A stretch of 64,000 nt of DNA from Paenibacillus hamazuiensis (GTDB lineage: Bacteria; Bacillota; Bacilli; Paenibacillales; NBRC-103111): contig NZ_JALRMO010000001.1 of assembly GCF_023276405.1 (NCBI RefSeq), positions 4,588,001 through 4,652,000 on the forward strand. The letters are read 5' to 3'. Shown here in pieces: positions 27,300 through 44,211 of this stretch. How positions within the stretch are numbered: position 1 is the first letter of the stretch; each line of letters starts with the position of its first letter. Both the position numbers and the translations under genes were made by a program. The notes under the pieces were generated by a model, which did no database searches, was not told where the DNA came from, and worked only from the letters and a program-made list of their open reading frames with translations.

Positions 27300-29434
27300 C
27301 GCAAAAGCGCCTCCTGACTCATCTCGTAGATTAGTGAAATAAAATCGTTGGTCAGTCCCGTTGTAATAAAAATAAGCACGCCGATCGTCAGCATCGTGCA
27401 GAGCGTCAGGAAGATGTTCATAACCGTCTCCCCTACGCTGTAATTGTGAATCGACTGAATGTTCCAGAACATCAGCAGCCCCGTCCAAACCACGATCCCG
27501 CCCGCAAAAAAGCTGTAAATCGACATCTCGTTCTGCGTCATAAAATTCGACAGGATAGCCAGCGGAACGCCGACGATCATGTAAGGAACGAGCGCATGGG
27601 CGCTGCCGATGAAAATATCGCGAAACCGCCCTTCGCCGCGGTAAATGGAGCTGACGAGATAGTTGGCGAAAACCCAGGCGATCCAAACGATAAAAAATTG
27701 GGTGAAAATCGAATACACATCCACCCGCGTCGCTGCGTTAAAGGAGAAGCTGGTGGCAAACTCCTTGACGAGCAAAGCGGCATAAACGCCGGCCATGATC
27801 AGTATGGCGCTCCAGTATGTGCCCTTCCCCTCATAGCGGATCGCGGTGAATCCGTCGATCGGATGCTTCAGCACATAAAAGGCGTGCTTCAGATGGAAGA
27901 TGAAGCGGTTTTCCGTCTTTCTCCCGCTCCTCCACCGTTGCCGCAGCTTGCTTTTGGCCGTCCATTTGTCCAGCGCAACGTAAAGGATCGATCCGATTAC
28001 AAGGATGCTCGCGATAAGCGAAAAATTTTGCTGAAACCACAGCATGCGAATTTGCCAAAACGCGTCGGAAAATCCTTCCTGGTCGCCCGCTTCTTTGAAC
28101 AGCCGCTTGGCCTCTTCGTATTGCCCTTTTTTCATGGCCGCTTTGGCAAGCCCCAAAATCGCCGGGGTGAACTGCGCATTCATCCGCAGCACCTCCTGCC
28201 AAGGCTGTTCGCTCGCTTCATAATTTCCGGCGAGAGTCAGCAAATTCGCTTTGTCGACCTTTTGGCCGAACTCCGACAGACGGAACACCTGCACGATATT
28301 TTCCTGATCGTCGAGCACGAACAGTTCGTTGCCGGCATTCACATCGAGGGCGACCGGGCTTTTCAGCAGCCCCACCTGGGAGGAACCGACCGCCGATGCG
28401 CCTCCCCAGAAATACAATAAATTGCCGGAAGCGTCGTAATGGCTTATGTACTTGAACTGCTGATCGACCACGATCATGTTGCCGCTTTGGTCGACGGCGA
28501 CGTCGATCAACTGCGGAATATTCAGCGCTCCTTTGACGGTGGACGCCGCCTGCATGTCGATCGCGCGGGACTCGCCGAACGATTTTTGCGAGCTGCGCAG
28601 CAGGTTTTCCCCTTTGATATTCAGCTTCTTGAGCTGGTCCGATTTGGCCGTCCCGCCGGTTACCGTATAAATGTAGCCGTTTTTGTCGGTGGCGACGCTG
28701 TTGATCGTCTCCGGCCTTTTGGCCAGCTCGTTGGCGTACATTTCCTTCGTGTACAGCCAGCGCTTGAGCGCATCGAGCGCGGAGAGGGTCGTTTTGTTGG
28801 CGCCGAAGAAACCTTGAAATTTCCCGCCGGAGTCCAGCAGCACGAGTCCTTCGTAACCGCCGTGCACTGCGATGTACAGAAATCCCCGCTCGTCGACCAT
28901 CACCTTGGAAGGATCGAACACGAACCTCTCCGGGATGTATCTGGAATCGGGCCGCTTGAACTCCGCCATCAGCTTGCCGTTTTTGTCCAGCTTGACCACC
29001 CGTTTGTTGCCCGAGTCGGCGATGAACAGCTCGCCTTCCTTTGTGACGAAAATCCCCTCCGGTTTGTTCAGCGGACTTTCCGGCAGCGTGATATAACGGA
29101 TCAGCTGCCCCTTTTCGGTCATATGGACGATGCGGTTGTTCCCGGTATCGGCGATATAAATTTCGTTTTTGCTATCGACGAAAATATCCTTCGGATTTTT
29201 CAAAGGCGATTTCGTCAAAAGTTTCGGATTGCCCGGGTCCGGCGCGTACAAATCCTGTCCGACGACGCCGATCGGGTAATAGGCCGGCTGCAGCCAGATC
29301 AGGTTGTTGTAGCTGTCCTTCGTAAAGGTCGAATATTTCACTGCGGCGTCCGCCGCCGCAGGGGACCATACCGCGCCCAGGACGATCAAAAGAGCCGCCC
29401 ACAAGCGAAGCGTTGCTCCGAAGCTTATTTTCAT
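27296..29434 (-). CDS. NHL-repeat / TPR / Yip1-type membrane protein
   Basis: This 712-residue protein starts at ATG 29434 with GGAGG 7 nt upstream; the frame is open further, but that part is the MITE-like repeat. A signal peptide ends near PAAADA. Residues about 50-440 form an NHL beta-propeller (repeats such as PKDIFVDSKNEIYIADTGNNRIV and PEGIFVTKEGELFIADSGNKRVV). A TPR-like helical part follows around 450-510 (ILGLAKAAMKKGQYEEAKRLFKEAG), then one TM helix and a C-terminal Yip1-like bundle of five TM helices. It ends in an ATGA overlap with the DUF5696 gene. A membrane scaffold that displays a propeller outside and co-operates with the transporter is an inference. Confidence 0.78.
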   Translation of the reverse strand: MKISFGATLRLWAALLIVLGAVWSPAAADAAVKYSTFTKDSYNNLIWLQPAYYPIGVVGQDLYAPDPGNPKLLTKSPLKNPKDIFVDSKNEIYIADTGNNRIVHMTEKGQLIRYITLPESPLNKPEGIFVTKEGELFIADSGNKRVVKLDKNGKLMAEFKRPDSRYIPERFVFDPSKVMVDERGFLYIAVHGGYEGLVLLDSGGKFQGFFGANKTTLSALDALKRWLYTKEMYANELAKRPETINSVATDKNGYIYTVTGGTAKSDQLKKLNIKGENLLRSSQKSFGESRAIDMQAASTVKGALNIPQLIDVAVDQSGNMIVVDQQFKYISHYDASGNLLYFWGGASAVGSSQVGLLKSPVALDVNAGNELFVLDDQENIVQVFRLSEFGQKVDKANLLTLAGNYEASEQPWQEVLRMNAQFTPAILGLAKAAMKKGQYEEAKRLFKEAGDQEGFSDAFWQIRMLWFQQNFSLIASILVIGSILYVALDKWTAKSKLRQRWRSGRKTENRFIFHLKHAFYVLKHPIDGFTAIRYEGKGTYWSAILIMAGVYAALLVKEFATSFSFNAATRVDVYSIFTQFFIVWIAWVFANYLVSSIYRGEGRFRDIFIGSAHALVPYMIVGVPLAILSNFMTQNEMSIYSFFAGGIVVWTGLLMFWNIQSIHNYSVGETVMNIFLTLCTMLTIGVLIFITTGLTNDFISLIYEMSQEALLR

Positions 29435-29463
29435 GCTTGCACCTCCATTTCCGTTGGGCTGCC

Positions 29464-29671
29464 GTGACGAAAATCTCCGCTGCGTGTCCCGGATCGTGCT
29501 TCCGATCGCTCCTCTGCCCCACAAAGGTGAAGTTAATCTATGAAGCTTTTCCAAATACTTTGTGGGGACCCCATTCAATGATGTTCCGCCATTAGGCGGT
29601 GGAAATCCGTTCTCAAAGGCGACCGCTAACGCTTCTCCAGCACGATTCCGTCCACTTCGCTTTTTCGCCAC
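29464..29671 (-). repeat. MITE-like intergenic element, copy 2
   Basis: The ends are imperfect inverted repeats (GTGACGAAAA and TTTTCGCCAC). Inside are GGATCGTGCTTCCGATCGC, the hairpin CCCCACAAAG ... CTTTGTGGGG, GGCGGTGGAAATCCG and AAAGGCGACCGCTAACGC, in the same order as copy 1. It fills the gap between the GH42 stop and the NHL-Yip1 start. Confidence 0.72.
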
Positions 29672-29675
29672 TCCG

Positions 29676-37062
<7,387 letters not shown>

Positions 37063-40000
37063 GCTTCAGCCCCTCCTCCCTCGAGAATGGATAGTAAAAA
37101 CCGGTCCAGCGTCGGATTGAAGCCGACTCTTCCCTCCAGCGGCAGGCACACGAGAACCAGCCGTCCTTGCCCCAAACGCTTCACGCCGACCAAAGGAAGC
37201 TTTCGTTTGCCGCCCGGTTCGTCCTGCGGATGGTATGCAAACAAGATCGGCTCGATTCCGTCGCCCAGCAGATGGCAGTTGCTTATGCCGTCGATCCGGT
37301 CGCTTGTCAAATTGTAAAAATAAGCGAAATCGTCGGGTTTTATCCATGCAAGGCCCGGATCGCCGGTTTCCGCCGACAAGACGTAAATTTGCCTAAGCTT
37401 CGCGGTTCCTATAACGGTGTCACCGACGTCCCACGGCCCGCTGTCGGGACCTTTGAGCACGAGCATCGCGGTCGCACCCGCCCGAACCCGTTCCAGAACC
37501 TGATCACGATGGCGATCGAACGTTTCTCTGGAGGATACGATCAAGGGACCCGACTGCTCCGCGTTCACGTCATACTGCCCGGCGGAAATACCGAGCAGCG
37601 AGCAGAGCAGCTCCGACTCCGCATCGAGAAACGCGGCCCGCCGCGGCTGCGGACGGCCCGTTTTGGCGAACGCTTCGAAGGAAAACCGTTCCTTGCTCAG
37701 CAAATTCCCGGCTCCGTCCAGCAGGCAAGCATCCATGTGCAGCGTTTGGCGGTCCTGCACGTGCGGCACGGAAAAGCGGATCGTTCCCGCATACCGCGAC
37801 GTCGCTTCGGAAACGGAGCCGGCGATTTCGTAGCTGGCGAAGTCGCGGGTATCGTCGCGCAGCGTCGCCACGATGCGGCATCCGCCGAGCGGCCTCGGCG
37901 TATCGTTCAGAAGCCACGCTTCGATTTCCAGCGTCTCCTCCTCGTACACCTTCCATCTGTCGCACCTTAAATGGACGCGCACCGGCTTCAAGCAATCCCT
38001 GTACGTAAAATAAGCCGGCTTCGGAATCCGGTCGACGCCGACGAGCGCTTTCATCCAACCGGAAGGCCATGCGTCGATCAGCAGATGGATGGCCGTGGAA
38101 ACGACCAGATCGGCCCGCCGGCGCCAAGCATCCGTCATCAGCTTCGTCGCCAGGCTTTGGTGCTTCTGGCTCGCTTCAACCCATTCGCGCATCGTCCGCT
38201 GCTCGGCAAACCAGTCGCCGTGCAGCGTGTACGTTTGCGAGCCGTGAATCCGGCTCGGCAGCCACGTTTCGTCGTTTTCCCCGGACGGAAGCCATTCCTT
38301 CGGATAACGGCTCATCATCAGTTCGATGTTGTCGAGACCTTCCGTGCCGTACTCGCCGCACCCGGCCTTCCAGCCTTTGCGGATGGCCGGCAAAAATCCT
38401 TTGTACATTTTGCCGACCGGGATCGTATTGTTCGTGTACCACATGTTATAGCAGTGAAAATCGGGCAATCCTTCGCGGGTGGGGGGATTGTAGTCCCCAT
38501 CCGCGTTTTTGACCACACGATCGGGATTTTCGACAAAAATGGCCTGCCTCGCGGCGACGAAAAACGCTTCCAGCTCGTTCCGGTGCAAATGGCGGTGCCC
38601 TTTGCGGCGCTTTTCGGTGCGGGACGGCTCGTTAATGAGCGATACGATAACCGAGGATGGATGGCTGCGGATCAGCCTCTCCATCTCCGCCGCCTGGCGG
38701 ACGCCTTCGACAAACTGATTGCGGCGGATAAAACCGAACGTCGGAAGATCGCATTGATGCATCATGCCGAGCATGTCGAAATAGTCGTAAATCTCTTCCT
38801 GAACCGGCCGCTGCGTAATCCGGTAAAAGTTCAAATTCGCCAGCTTTGCGATTAAAATATCGTCCGCCAGCTGAGCGAAGTCGTTTCTCATCACGCATTG
38901 CTGCAGATGGCCCATTTCGTTGGCGCCTCTCAGCAGGATCGGACGGTTGTTGAGATAAAGCGTTCCTTTCGGCTCGTTTTGTTCGTCCATGTGGAACTTC
39001 CGCATGCCGAAGCTGCGGTCCCGGCTGTCGATGCGCTCCCCGTCTGCGAAGACATCGACACGCGCCACGTATAAATACGGGGTTTCCGGCTCCCAAAGCC
39101 GAAACGACGGAAAATCCACCTTGTACCGGTAGAAGTTGATGCCGGGCCCGGCGTACGCGACCGGAAACGAGATGGGCCCGAGGCCTTCCCCGGCAAAATT
39201 TTTCGGCAGCACTTGTAAAGTGAGCTCGAAGTTCTCCATCAGCTTATTCGTCGTATTGGTCGCGTCGATCCATACTTCGACGAAATCTTCATCGATGTTC
39301 GGCCGGACAAAGATGTCCTGAATAAACAGCTGCGGGCGCTCTTCCAAATACACCCGGTTGTAAATCCCCGCGCCGTGCGGGCAATGATTCCAGCCGCTGT
39401 ACGGGTCGTCCCAGCCCGGACCGGTCGCCGCATAAATTTTGTCGCCGTCCAGCCGCGTGCCGCCGACCCCCATCATCGGATAATCGTTGTGCACCTCGAC
39501 GACAAGCGTGTTGTGCTCCCGCAAAAAATCGGTGACGTCGAATTCGAACGGAGCGAAAAACCCCTCGTGGCTGCCCAAACATTTACGGTTCAGGTACACC
39601 GTCGCTTTGTAGTCGACGCCTTTGAAAACGAGATAGACCCGCTTCCCCTCCGGAGCCGCATGATAGGCAAACTCGGTGCGGTAAAACCCCGTCCACCTGC
39701 CGGTCTCGCCGGTCGGCCCGCGAAAGTCGGGGATCGTCACCGTTTCCCATTCCCCCGCCCCTTCCAGCACGCGGCTGAACTGGGCATCCTCCGGCGTCTG
39801 ATAGCGGAACTGAAACTGCGTAAAAGGCTGCCGGCCGCGCCTCATGCCGGGCGCCGGCGTCAAATTCCGCATAAACGGCGCGTACTTCTCGCGGAGCAGC
39901 TCAAGCTCTTCGTGAAACTGGGCGAGCTGCTCCTCGTAAGACGGGACCGCCGCATTTTCCGCTTTCGCCGGACCCGGGGTGAAATGTTTTTTCTCATAGG

Positions 40001-40127
40001 ATATGGGGGGAATTTCCTGCAATTCGTATTTACTTCCGGGATGTTCGCGGAATGCGATTTCCGCGAACGGATCCAATGGCTTCGCTTTTTCCAATATGCA
40101 CTCCCCCTCGACGGTGGCAAAGATCCG

Positions 40128-40395
40128 GTGAAAATATACCGCTGCGTGTACCGGATCGTACCTCCGATCGCTCTTGTTCACGGATTTCCTTATTTAAACG
40201 CTTGTCGGCGGTTGAAATCCGTTAAGAAAAGCTTCAGATCGATGCCAATTCGATGATGTACATCCGTGTTTAAGCGGAAGCTTTTCTTGCGAATCAGATG
40301 TTTAACGCCTTCCGGCTTATAAATTCTGATTCTACTACAAAGGCGACCGCTTACGCTTCTCCGGCACGATTCCGTCCCACTCCGCTATTTTCACC
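40128..40395 (-). repeat. MITE-like intergenic element, copy 3
   Basis: A perfect 10-bp terminal inverted repeat (GGTGAAAATA at 40128-40137, complement at 40386-40395) bounds 268 bp. It has the family modules GGATCGTACCTCCGATCGC, GGCGGTTGAAATCCG and AAAGGCGACCGCTTACGC, plus an extra internal palindrome built on GAAAAGCTTC / GAAGCTTTTC that copies 1 and 2 lack. It occupies the gap between the unknown gene at 40432 and the GH2 gene. Confidence 0.75.
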
Positions 40396-40431
40396 AAATC
40401 TTTAAAAAGATTCGGCAATAACCTGCCGACG

Positions 40432-42102
40432 TTATTTAATATCAACAATTTCAAAATCGAGAGTAAATCCTTCGCGGTCGGCGGAGTATATCCGCACTTC
40501 CGTATTGCCGAAGCGCTGCGTCCAGCGGCGCTCTTCCCCGAGGAAAGGGGCGGCGGCTTCTTTCACGCCGGCCTCCAGAAAGTCGTCCGTGACGATCCAC
40601 TGCCCGAGGCCGACTTTCCCGCTGCTTCGCAAATAGCCCGGGCAGTCCTCGGGAAGCAGCCAGCGGGCAACGATGACGGTGCCCCCGTCCTCCGCTCTTT
40701 GGACGATTGCCTTCCACGCATCCAGGGAGAGGGAGGAACCGCCGGCGAGCACCAGCTTTGGCTTTCCGAGCTGATCCGCGCGAACCTGCTCGTCGAAGGC
40801 GAGCACATTGCCCACGGGATAAAATAACGGGTGAACCGGCCTGCTCCGGCCGGACACATACCCTTGTTCCAGCGGATATTTTTCGTAAGGCACTTCGCGT
40901 TTCAATTCATGTCGCGGAAACTCGAAGCCGGGTATATGCATGCAGCCGCCGTGCGCCGGGATCGTTCCGCGGCTGAGCAGGTGCCAGATGTGAAAGACGC
41001 TGGACGAATGTTCTTCGCCGGCAAGCTCCCGGTTGCCGAATAACCTCTCGTTTTGCCCGTAGTTGCCGTCATCCGAATGAATGACTGCGATATCCGGGTC
41101 CGCCTCTAAATGCGACCAGCCGAGCGGATGTTCGGGGACGAATTTGCCGGTGAACTCCTTCCACACTTCGCCGAATTCGGTCGCTTCGAATCCTGCCGGC
41201 GTATGCCGCAGCAGCACGTCGATATTTTCCGCGAACAAATGCGTCGGCCCCATCAGGTAGCCCATTCTTAGCGCCGATGCGAACTCCTGCGGAGAATGGC
41301 CGGGAAACCCGTGAAACCGGGTAAACCACGCGCCCGTGTCCGGCCCCCACAAATCGGCGCAAATCCACAGCGCCCTGCCGTATTGTTTGGCCGCCCCGAG
41401 CGCGGTTGACAGCTGCAGCGACTGGAACGATTCCTTCATGATTTTCGGGCATACGTCCATTCCCGCTCTTGCAAACGTATGGAACATCGTCGGAAACACA
41501 TGCTCCGAAACAAGCGGAATCGCTTTGCCCGCGGCCTCCGTCTGTTCCGCCACGCGCCGCACATGCCGGACGCGGGCTTCCGCAGCTTGCCGCACCTTAT
41601 CGCGGGATGCCGCCAGGCTGAGGCCGTCGGTGGCTCCCCAGTGCGGAAACCAGCCGTCATGCCGGTATTGCCCGGCATTGATTTGCAAATGCTCCGGCTC
41701 GTCGTACAGCAGCCCGATGCACCTCCCCGAACGGGCCGCCTGAATCACCGCTTCGTCGGGGACGTCGTACCGGTTCGTTCCTTCCGCCCACGGGCCGTTG
41801 ATGTTGCCGTATTCGTTGCCGAGGCAAATGTCCATACCCGCGTTCGCGATATCCGCAAGCAGCTCTGAATACCCTTTCATTTCGGGGATCACGTGATGAA
41901 CGTAAAAGTCGGCCCCTAGTCCTCGCAAGGCGTGGACAAACGATCCCGGCTCCGGCTTCGGATCCTGCGAAGGGCAGACGCTGCCCGTTCCCGTCCGCAT
42001 AATTCGCTCCGACGCCTCTCCCGCCCACGGGTCCTGCCAGGCGACGACGGGGCCCTGAATACCTAATTTCGGTCTACCTAATTTCGGCTTGTGCACCTTC
42101 AT
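40432..42102 (-). CDS. Unknown protein, probable TIM-barrel glycosidase-like
   Basis: I do not recognise the family of this 556-residue protein. There is no signal peptide. Features include an N-terminal region with WQDPWAGE, AGMDICLGNEYGNINGPW (a NEYGN motif as in clan A acid/base loops), GRCIGLLYDEPEHLQINAGQY, RALWICADLWGPDTGAWFTRF, and then a Rossmann-like part around residues 430-500 (KPKLVLAGGSSLSLDAWKAIVQRAEDGGTVIVARWLLP) reminiscent of the amidotransferase-like domain attached to some beta-galactosidases. It starts 6 nt after the isomerase stop. A glycoside hydrolase of unassigned family is a reasonable guess, not shown. Confidence 0.6.
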   Translation of the reverse strand: MKVHKPKLGRPKLGIQGPVVAWQDPWAGEASERIMRTGTGSVCPSQDPKPEPGSFVHALRGLGADFYVHHVIPEMKGYSELLADIANAGMDICLGNEYGNINGPWAEGTNRYDVPDEAVIQAARSGRCIGLLYDEPEHLQINAGQYRHDGWFPHWGATDGLSLAASRDKVRQAAEARVRHVRRVAEQTEAAGKAIPLVSEHVFPTMFHTFARAGMDVCPKIMKESFQSLQLSTALGAAKQYGRALWICADLWGPDTGAWFTRFHGFPGHSPQEFASALRMGYLMGPTHLFAENIDVLLRHTPAGFEATEFGEVWKEFTGKFVPEHPLGWSHLEADPDIAVIHSDDGNYGQNERLFGNRELAGEEHSSSVFHIWHLLSRGTIPAHGGCMHIPGFEFPRHELKREVPYEKYPLEQGYVSGRSRPVHPLFYPVGNVLAFDEQVRADQLGKPKLVLAGGSSLSLDAWKAIVQRAEDGGTVIVARWLLPEDCPGYLRSSGKVGLGQWIVTDDFLEAGVKEAAAPFLGEERRWTQRFGNTEVRIYSADREGFTLDFEIVDIK

Positions 42103-42108
42103 GATCGA

Positions 42109-42963
42109 TCACTTCCCGGCCGCATGATGAAAAGCTTTCCGGACCAGCTCCAGGCATTCCGCCGTTTCCTCCGGTTTGGCGTGCTCCAGAATGAGCGGCA
42201 CATCAGGCAAACGTTCGGCCAGAAGCGCCGCATATATGTTCCAATCCGCCTGCCCGGCGCCCACCCTCGGCGTCGTAAAGCCCTCCTCGCCGTAGAGCGA
42301 GTCTTTGGCATGGGCAACCGGGGAGTGCGCCCCGATCCGCTCGAAAATGTTCGCCATCGCCGCCTGCTGGGCACGCGAATGCAAATCGTCCTGCGTCAAA
42401 TAGTTGAACGGATCCATCACAAGACCGAGCCCTTCGCTGCCGAGCCGCCCGATCATGTCCGCCGCCTGCTCCGGCGTCGCCAGCACATTAAGCGCAAACC
42501 CTTCGATAAGCAGCACAGCTCCGTTTTTCGCCGCCCGGGCGCGCAGCCTGTCGACAACACGCAGCAGCTCATCCCACGCTTCCGGGGTCCGGTTTTCCTC
42601 GCAATCCTTCCAGGAGTTGGTCGGATGCAGGCTGCCCGTCTCCGTCGCGATATACCTTGTTCCGTAAGCCGAACATAGGTCGATCATCTGCTCCAGCTGC
42701 TGAAGTTTTTGCTCCCTTTTCGCCAAATTCGGGTTCATCAAATTCGTATACCCGGAAAGGCCGACAACGGAAATTCCCGCGTCTTCGAAAAGTCCCCGAA
42801 TCTTTTCGGCCCGCTCCGGCGACAGCGGCCTCTCGTCCATTACCTGCACCGCCTGCCGCGGATCGAACTGCACATAAGCGAAGCCGTGCCGGCGGGCCTC
42901 TTCGGTCATCGCTTCCGCGCTCCAGCCCATATAGTTGTAGCTCATAAAACCGAGTCTGTTCAT
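42109..42963 (-). CDS. Sugar phosphate isomerase/epimerase family protein (xylose isomerase-like TIM barrel)
   Basis: The 284-residue protein has AP endonuclease family 2 / xylose isomerase-like signatures. Probable metal-ligand positions are the Glu of LLIEGFALN, the Asp of VMDPFNYL, His in VAHAKDSL and Glu in LILEHAKPEE. ATGA overlap with the oxidoreductase stop shows translational coupling. Such proteins interconvert keto and aldo forms of oxidised sugars and often partner with Gfo/Idh dehydrogenases. The substrate is unknown, and it is unlikely to be a nucleic acid enzyme in this context. Confidence 0.83.
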   Translation of the reverse strand: MNRLGFMSYNYMGWSAEAMTEEARRHGFAYVQFDPRQAVQVMDERPLSPERAEKIRGLFEDAGISVVGLSGYTNLMNPNLAKREQKLQQLEQMIDLCSAYGTRYIATETGSLHPTNSWKDCEENRTPEAWDELLRVVDRLRARAAKNGAVLLIEGFALNVLATPEQAADMIGRLGSEGLGLVMDPFNYLTQDDLHSRAQQAAMANIFERIGAHSPVAHAKDSLYGEEGFTTPRVGAGQADWNIYAALLAERLPDVPLILEHAKPEETAECLELVRKAFHHAAGK

Positions 42964-44057
42964 TCGATCCCGCTCCTTTTCAGGATGTCCGCCCTTTCGA
43001 CAACGCAGCCTTCCTGGCTGGAGACGACCATCGCGGTCGTCATGGCGACGGTCTGCAGGTTGTCTTCCGGCGTAACCGGCGGAGGAGAGCCCTGCTCCGT
43101 AGCGGCGATGAAGGCGATCATCGAACCGGCGAACGCGTCCGGGAACCAGCTTCCTTTCAGCTTGATCTCGTGGACGACGTTTTTATGCTTGTTCAGTGCC
43201 ATATACAAAGTGTCCTGCGTGCACCAGACGCTGCCCTCCGTGCCGTCGATCCACCAGGTGTGGCTGTGGGAACGGCTTGCCTTGACGATATTGTTAAAAT
43301 GCAGCGAAGCCATCAGCCGATTTCGCCCGCCCTTCGGGCCGAACTCGACGTTCGCCGAATAGATCAGCGGGTCCACCGCGTTTTGCTGCCGAAGCTGCGC
43401 CGTCGTGCAGTGCACCCGGGACCATTCCTCTTCCGGATAAGGGTTGAAATAACGGCACAGATCGACGTAATGCACCCCATGATCGACGATGTTGAAATTT
43501 TTCATCGTCGTCCACCACCAGCCCGGCTGGTCCTGAAACGAACGCATGTAATGGTGAATGCTGTATATTTTTCCGAGCAGCCCCTGCTCCAGCGTAAGCT
43601 TCAACGCCTTGTGGGCCGGTGCCCAGCGCGCCTGCTGATTGACGCCGAGCGTGATGCCGAGCCACTTCGCCTCCTCGCTGAGCTTAAAGGCATGCGCCAG
43701 ATCAAGCGCAAGCGGCTTCTGGCAGAGCACCGGCCTCGGCGCCTTGCCGATCAGCCTCAGCACTTCGAGCCGCGGCTCCGGGTGAATCGCCAAATCGATG
43801 ACGCCGACATCCTCCCTCTCGAGAAGCTCGCTTACATTCGTCGTCCAGAACGGGATGTCGAACTTTTCCGCCGTGGCGCGCGCCGCTTCCTCATTGACGT
43901 CGCAGCAAGCCGCTATATGCAGGCCGTACTTCCGGTATGCGGGCAAATGCGCCGTATTGGCGATGCTGCCGCACCCGATCAGGCCGATTCCGTATTTCGC
44001 CGTATCCGCAATCTGCTTCTTGCTTGGCAAATAATCTTCCGGTCTTATAAATTCCAT
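42960..44057 (-). CDS. Gfo/Idh/MocA-family oxidoreductase
   Basis: This 365-residue NAD(P)-dependent sugar dehydrogenase has a Rossmann N-terminus IGLIGCGSIANTAHLPAYRKYG and then the beta-alpha-beta C-terminal domain. The family motif EKP reads QKP (VLCQKPLALD); the catalytic-site Lys is kept while Glu is replaced by Gln. HYVDLCRYF further on supplies the conserved Asp/His region (DHGVHYVDLC). It is the first gene of the long minus-strand train and is preceded by operator-like site D. It may oxidise or reduce a sugar, or serve a two-step retaining cleavage as in some NAD-dependent glycosidase systems. Confidence 0.88.
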   Translation of the reverse strand: MEFIRPEDYLPSKKQIADTAKYGIGLIGCGSIANTAHLPAYRKYGLHIAACCDVNEEAARATAEKFDIPFWTTNVSELLEREDVGVIDLAIHPEPRLEVLRLIGKAPRPVLCQKPLALDLAHAFKLSEEAKWLGITLGVNQQARWAPAHKALKLTLEQGLLGKIYSIHHYMRSFQDQPGWWWTTMKNFNIVDHGVHYVDLCRYFNPYPEEEWSRVHCTTAQLRQQNAVDPLIYSANVEFGPKGGRNRLMASLHFNNIVKASRSHSHTWWIDGTEGSVWCTQDTLYMALNKHKNVVHEIKLKGSWFPDAFAGSMIAFIAATEQGSPPPVTPEDNLQTVAMTTAMVVSSQEGCVVERADILKRSGIE

Positions 44058-44100
44058 AGTCTCACCTCTAACCCTAACATTACACTACTGCCAAAAAACA

Positions 44101-44129
44101 TTTATAGGCGGTTCATGCTATTTTGTAGG
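44101..44129 (-). promoter_or_regulatory. Direct-repeat operator (site D) upstream of the long glycan gene train
   Basis: The minus strand has CCTACAAA (44129-44122) and CCTATAAA (44108-44101), 21 bp apart. TGTAAT lies 16 nt after the proximal box and TAATGT 18 nt after it, either of which could be the -10. The start codon is 44 nt downstream of the proximal box. Confidence 0.6.
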
Positions 44130-44163
44130 GATGATTCGACCACGTTCGCATCGGCAGAACAAG

Positions 44164-44190
44164 CAAAAAACCGTCCGGGCAGCCGGACGG
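44164..44190 (-). terminator. Terminator of the DUF1835-like gene
   Basis: On the minus strand CCGTCCGG and CCGGACGG form an 8-bp stem around a short loop, followed by TTTTTT. It lies 22 nt after the stop at 44212 and separates this gene from the glycan train. Confidence 0.85.
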
Positions 44191-44211
44191 CATTATTCGT
44201 ATTGCGGGTCT

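Noticed and set aside
26985-27686. Extended frame upstream of the DUF5696 gene to 27686
   Set aside because: The N-terminal 129 codons overlap the Yip1 domain of the previous gene out of frame and give an Arg/Asp-rich unlikely sequence; the coupled ATG at 27299 followed by a TM anchor is convincing.
29434-29671. N-terminal extension of the NHL-Yip1 gene to 29671
   Set aside because: The extra codons translate the MITE-like element; ATG 29434 has a good ribosome binding site followed by a signal peptide.
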